A stretch of DNA of 38,373 bases from JACJYC01 sp964558465. Its GTDB lineage: Bacteria > Bacteroidota > Bacteroidia > Chitinophagales > Saprospiraceae. Positions 35,670 through 38,373 of this stretch are shown here, in pieces. Under the pieces are notes generated by a model that was given only the letters and a program-made list of their open reading frames with translations, was not told the DNA's origin and made no database searches. The first letter of the stretch is position 1, and the number at the start of each line of letters is the position of its first letter. A program made the translations under genes and the position numbers. The stretch lies in contig CAZLEF010000068.1 in assembly GCA_964558465.1 (NCBI GenBank), positions 1-38,373 of the forward strand. The letters are read 5' to 3'.

Positions 35670-37329
35670 TCTTCATCACCCTAGCCATCATCACCCTGGA
35701 CCGGTCTTCATTGCTGATCCGGATAAAATAAACCCCGCTTCGCCATTCGGAAGCGTCCATGCGGATTTGAAAACCGGCCTGTATCCGGGTTGAAACAAGC
35801 CGGCCTGCGGGGTCAAATACCTCCAGCAACAGCGCCTGGCCGCTTTCGTTCTGAAGCCAGAGGGTATTGCCAACCGGATTGTTGACGACAGCGACGCCTT
35901 CCAGTTTTGCCGGCTCGGGGTTAACGGCTACCGGAGGGTTTTCGTAAATGGCGCAATCATAGGGCAGGGGGTTCAACTCCAGGGGATCGCCGGGGGTGAG
36001 ATCCCGCCCGGCGAATGCGCCATAGTCAGCCGGGTATCGGGTGGCGCGAAAGGTGGAGTTCTGAAGCGGGTTTTGGCCCTGTGCAACCGGGCCGGGGCCT
36101 GAAACGGGGTTGATGTATTCCCAGACGACTTGTCCGCCGGGTGTGATCTCAAAAAAGCGGCCTTCAGTCCCTTCACAAATGAAGGTATTGCCGCCGGGCA
36201 GGGCATGTGCGCCGGAAATATTGGGCGCGTAAAAACCGGGCGCTGCATACGACCATTCGAACCCCGCTGGCCCGAATGGCTGGTCTCCATCCAGGATATA
36301 GCCCCCGCCGGCGTCTGAAGGTGGCGCCAGAATGTCAACCGACGAATGATTGCCGCCCGGCCGCCCCTGGCCGTTGTTGAATACCATCAGTTTGCCGGAA
36401 TGGGGATGATCTTCTGCCGTAATCCAGGCGGCATTGTGCTGCCCCCAAAGCTGCTGGTCGGCAGCCATGCCGCGGCCGTACATCCTGGGGTTGCCCCAGC
36501 GGTAGATCAAATCACCGCCTTTGCCGGAATTGCCGCCGGTATGGCCGGCCGCCTCTTGTGTTGTTGTACTGTGGTCGATGATCCAGATCTCGCTGAGTTG
36601 GCGGCTGCTGACAAGGACCTGGTCGAGTTCCGGGTTATAATCGATGGAATTCAGGTGGATCCAGTCGACATTGGTGCTGCCGGCCCCTGTACCGGAAACG
36701 TTGATATTGAGCAACCCGGGGTTGTCGGCCACTGTGCCAAAATTGTTTTTGGAATTGTCGAAATCCTGGACAAGGTGGTCCCATAAATGCCATTCCCAGA
36801 CGGTATGGATCTGGTCTGTTCCGACCGGTTCGATTTCCACGATGACTTCGGGCCACAATCCGCCGCCGGTGACGGTATTGGGCCGCCGGCCGGCCGCGAT
36901 GGCTTCAGCCTGGGTTTTGGACTCCCAAACGAGCAGCAGGATATGGCCGTTGGGCATCGGTTTCAGGTCGTGGTGCTGGTGGCGGGTGGGTGTGGCGTAG
37001 TTGTAGGCCCAGAGCAGGTCGCCCGCCCAGTTGAACAATTCGAGCCGCCCGCCCGAACCGCCGACGTTGAAACTTCCAAATATCCTGGCCGAACGGAGGA
37101 GGTTGCCGTTTTCCAGCAAATAAATACCGGAGGTAGAGGGATAGTCGCTTTGCCAGGTATTCACTACCTTGCCGCAATTGTCGATCAGGTACGTGTTGTT
37201 GTTATTGGAAAAAAGGACGTAACCGTTGACAGACAGGGAGTCGTTGAGAAAAAGGCCGACGGTTTGCTGGGCGGCGGCTGTACCCAGCCAAAAAATGAAG
37301 GACAGAAAGAGGAGTGAGCGTTTTTTCAT
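35662..37329 (-). CDS. Arylsulfotransferase-like secreted protein with T9SS sorting domain, copy 2
   Basis: I choose ATG 37329 (MKKRSLLFLSFIFWLGTAAAQ, a signal peptide), giving 555 aa; the open frame runs 77 codons further upstream but without signal-like sequence. The architecture is the same as the gene downstream: opening QQTVGLFLNDSLSVNGYVLF, His-rich loop RHQHHDLKPMPNGHILLLVWE split as in copy 1, then DWIHLNSIDYNPELDQVLVS, SEIWIIDHSTTTQEAAGHTG and GDLIYRWGNPRMYG. The C-terminal 77 residues form a T9SS sorting domain ending in RSGVYFIRISNEDRSRVMMA plus a short tail. The tail ends in Met-Lys-Thr-Gly, coded by the start of the tandem tract. The two genes look like an old tandem duplication: the layout is shared, but the sequence is clearly diverged. 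Function: arylsulfotransferase or a non-catalytic propeller. Confidence 0.86.
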   Translation of the reverse strand: MKKRSLLFLSFIFWLGTAAAQQTVGLFLNDSLSVNGYVLFSNNNNTYLIDNCGKVVNTWQSDYPSTSGIYLLENGNLLRSARIFGSFNVGGSGGRLELFNWAGDLLWAYNYATPTRHQHHDLKPMPNGHILLLVWESKTQAEAIAAGRRPNTVTGGGLWPEVIVEIEPVGTDQIHTVWEWHLWDHLVQDFDNSKNNFGTVADNPGLLNINVSGTGAGSTNVDWIHLNSIDYNPELDQVLVSSRQLSEIWIIDHSTTTQEAAGHTGGNSGKGGDLIYRWGNPRMYGRGMAADQQLWGQHNAAWITAEDHPHSGKLMVFNNGQGRPGGNHSSVDILAPPSDAGGGYILDGDQPFGPAGFEWSYAAPGFYAPNISGAHALPGGNTFICEGTEGRFFEITPGGQVVWEYINPVSGPGPVAQGQNPLQNSTFRATRYPADYGAFAGRDLTPGDPLELNPLPYDCAIYENPPVAVNPEPAKLEGVAVVNNPVGNTLWLQNESGQALLLEVFDPAGRLVSTRIQAGFQIRMDASEWRSGVYFIRISNEDRSRVMMARVMKTG

Positions 37330-37386
37330 ACCGTTTTCGTTGATCAGCTTCCAGACTGCTGGATACCAGTGTGGGCGTCGGACTTG

Positions 37387-37408
37387 CAAAGATAAGGCCG
37401 CAAAGGTA
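37387..37408 (-). promoter_or_regulatory. Candidate -7 boxes for the arylsulfotransferase-like gene
   Basis: On the minus strand, TATCTTTG (37387-37394) and TACCTTTG (37401-37408) both match TAnnTTTG. The first would start transcription about 50 bases upstream of ATG 37329. No clear TTTG -33 element is found at the expected distance, so the call rests on the -7 match and position. Confidence 0.35.
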
Positions 37409-37449
37409 AAATAAGTGAATATTGGCCGCTGTGAAAATTTATTTGGTCG

Positions 37450-37457
37450 TAAATTTG
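37450..37457 (+). promoter_or_regulatory. Candidate -7 box for the dipeptidase gene
   Basis: TAAATTTG on the plus strand matches TAnnTTTG and lies 27 bases upstream of ATG 37485, giving a short leader. A TTG at 37422-37424 is 25 bases upstream, somewhat too far for an ideal -33 element. Confidence 0.4.
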
Positions 37458-37484
37458 CATTTGACCATTTTCTAAAACAACACC

Positions 37485-38201
37485 ATGAAAACCCAACTCC
37501 TCTTTTTTTTAACCTTGTTCTTGCCGGTTCAATTGCTGCAAGCTCAAAAAAGGAATCCATACGGCTACCCCCTTGCCGTTGTCAGCGATGTAAACGCCTA
37601 CCACCGCCAGGTACAGGCCGACAGCAACAAGGCGCTGGTGGAAATCCGGAAACGGATACCCAATGTAGCGCTGGATATTCGTTACGCCACCGATAACAAC
37701 TTCCTGAAAAAGGTTTTTTACCAGGAAGCCGCTGCTTTTGCCCGTCTGCCGGTTGTGAAAGCGTTGCAGCAGGTGCAGACAGAACTCAACCGGAAGGGGG
37801 TCGGCGTCAAAATCTACGACGGGTACCGCCCGTACGCCGTCACGGTGCAGTTTTATGAAAGTTATCCCGATTCCACCTATGTCGCTTCCCCCTGGACGGG
37901 CTCCAAACACAACCGCGGCTGCGCCCTGGATATGACCCTGGTAGACCTGAAAACCGGAAAGGAATTAAAAATGCCCACCCCTTACGATACCACTAAAGAA
38001 ACGTCGTGGGCCGACGCGCCGGTCAGAAATAAAAAAGCCCTGCGCAACCGCGAATTGCTCAAATCGGTCATGGCTAAACACGGTTTCACCGTAGAACCCA
38101 CGGAATGGTGGCATTACAATTTTACCGGATGGCAGGCCTACGAACCGATGGATATCCCTTTTGAAGTCCTGAAAAAAAAATTGAATGTTGACGAATACTG
38201 A
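37485..38201 (+). CDS. Exported M15D metallopeptidase, VanX/DdpX-type D-Ala-D-Ala dipeptidase
   Basis: A 238-aa protein with a signal peptide (residues 1-20, cut near LLQAQ). It shows the zinc site and catalytic residues of the M15 family: His142 and Asp149 in SKHNRGCALDMTL, Glu207 and His210 in EPTEWWHYNF, with Arg115 in YDGYRPYAV. His142-Asp149 and Glu207-His210 have the same spacing as in VanX. The loop between the YRP motif and the first zinc His is much shorter (27 versus about 45 residues in VanX), which is usual as far as I recall for Bacteroidota members. The family cleaves D-Ala-D-Ala; with a signal peptide it would act in the periplasm, where peptidoglycan turnover releases such dipeptides, rather than as a vancomycin resistance enzyme. 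It is divergent from the arylsulfotransferase-like gene and has no van neighbours. Confidence 0.93.
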   Translation: MKTQLLFFLTLFLPVQLLQAQKRNPYGYPLAVVSDVNAYHRQVQADSNKALVEIRKRIPNVALDIRYATDNNFLKKVFYQEAAAFARLPVVKALQQVQTELNRKGVGVKIYDGYRPYAVTVQFYESYPDSTYVASPWTGSKHNRGCALDMTLVDLKTGKELKMPTPYDTTKETSWADAPVRNKKALRNRELLKSVMAKHGFTVEPTEWWHYNFTGWQAYEPMDIPFEVLKKKLNVDEY

Positions 38202-38373
38202 GAACCGAGGAACCGAGGAATTGAAACCCCAAACCCCAAACTCCAAACTCCAAACTCCAAACTGAGGAATCGAGGAATCGAGGAACTGAGGAACCATCCC
38301 AAACCACCCCAAACCACCCCAAACCATTCCAAACCATTCCAAACCATTCCAAACCATTCCAAACCATTCCAAA
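38202..38373 (+). repeat. Compound tandem tract after the dipeptidase gene, running off the window
   Basis: It begins at the first base after the TGA at 38199-38201. Four blocks follow: an 8-bp block (gaggaacc type, 38202-38220), a 7-bp block (ccaaact, about 38227-38263), a second 8-bp block (gaggaatc type, 38264-38295) and a 10-bp block (aaaccattcc/aaaccacccc, seven full units, 38301-38370) that continues past the edge. Long open frames on the minus strand here are products of the 10-bp periodicity, not genes. Confidence 0.93.

Noticed and set aside
37485..38201. Vancomycin resistance gene vanX
   Set aside because: The family and active site match, but there is a signal peptide, the central loop is shorter and no vanA/vanH or regulator genes are present, so a peptidoglycan-recycling role is more likely.
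37965..38372. Several minus-strand frames of 74-135 aa with Trp-Phe-Gly-Met repeats
   Set aside because: They come from the 10-bp tandem units, which keep all three frames open; no start region or domain.
38202..38373. Possible CRISPR array
   Set aside because: The units are 7-10 bp and contiguous, without 30-40-bp repeats or unique spacers, and no cas gene is near.

Overview
The window looks like a chromosome segment from a Bacteroidota bacterium, most likely the Saprospiria/Lewinella side of the phylum (inference). The evidence is a SusC/SusD pair, a hybrid two-component regulator of the HTCS type, two proteins with type IX secretion (T9SS) C-terminal sorting domains, lipoprotein signals typical of the phylum, and -7 boxes of the TAnnTTTG kind. 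Nearly everything is on the minus strand; only a GH130-type gene and a VanX-type dipeptidase are on the plus strand. I saw no tRNA, rRNA, transposase, integrase or CRISPR array.

Region 1 (1-13820) is a tight minus-strand run of six genes, read from right to left: a 1571-aa protein, a 725-aa protein with a tail-fibre-like middle and a lectin-like C-terminus, a 54-aa protein, a 739-aa protein, a 1307-aa protein resembling DUF6603, and a further protein cut by the window edge. None has a visible signal peptide or a recognisable enzyme motif. The spacing (1 to 69 nt) suggests one transcription unit. This is the best candidate for an undescribed multi-protein system.

Region 2 (13993-28479) is a Sus-like nutrient uptake locus on the minus strand. 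susC and susD are followed by a lipoprotein with FG-GAP/VCBS repeats and an ASPIC/UnbV-like domain, then a lipoprotein of the vanadium-dependent haloperoxidase/PAP2 superfamily, then the HTCS regulator. No glycoside hydrolase is present, so the substrate is not obvious. Dispersed palindromic repeats occur between these genes and have apparently entered the N-terminal coding part of the haloperoxidase gene.

Region 3 (29028-38201) holds an exported BNR/sortilin-type beta-propeller protein, a divergent cytoplasmic GH130-like gene, two tandem paralogous arylsulfotransferase-like proteins with T9SS sorting domains, and an exported M15D (VanX/DdpX-type) D-Ala-D-Ala dipeptidase.

A feature cutting across regions 2 and 3 is a set of short-period tandem tracts (6 to 10 bp units). 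They begin at or within a few bases of stop codons: after susD, the BNR gene, the GH130 gene, the second arylsulfotransferase gene and the dipeptidase gene. The units differ from gene to gene, but the position is the same. I know of no described function for such tracts.
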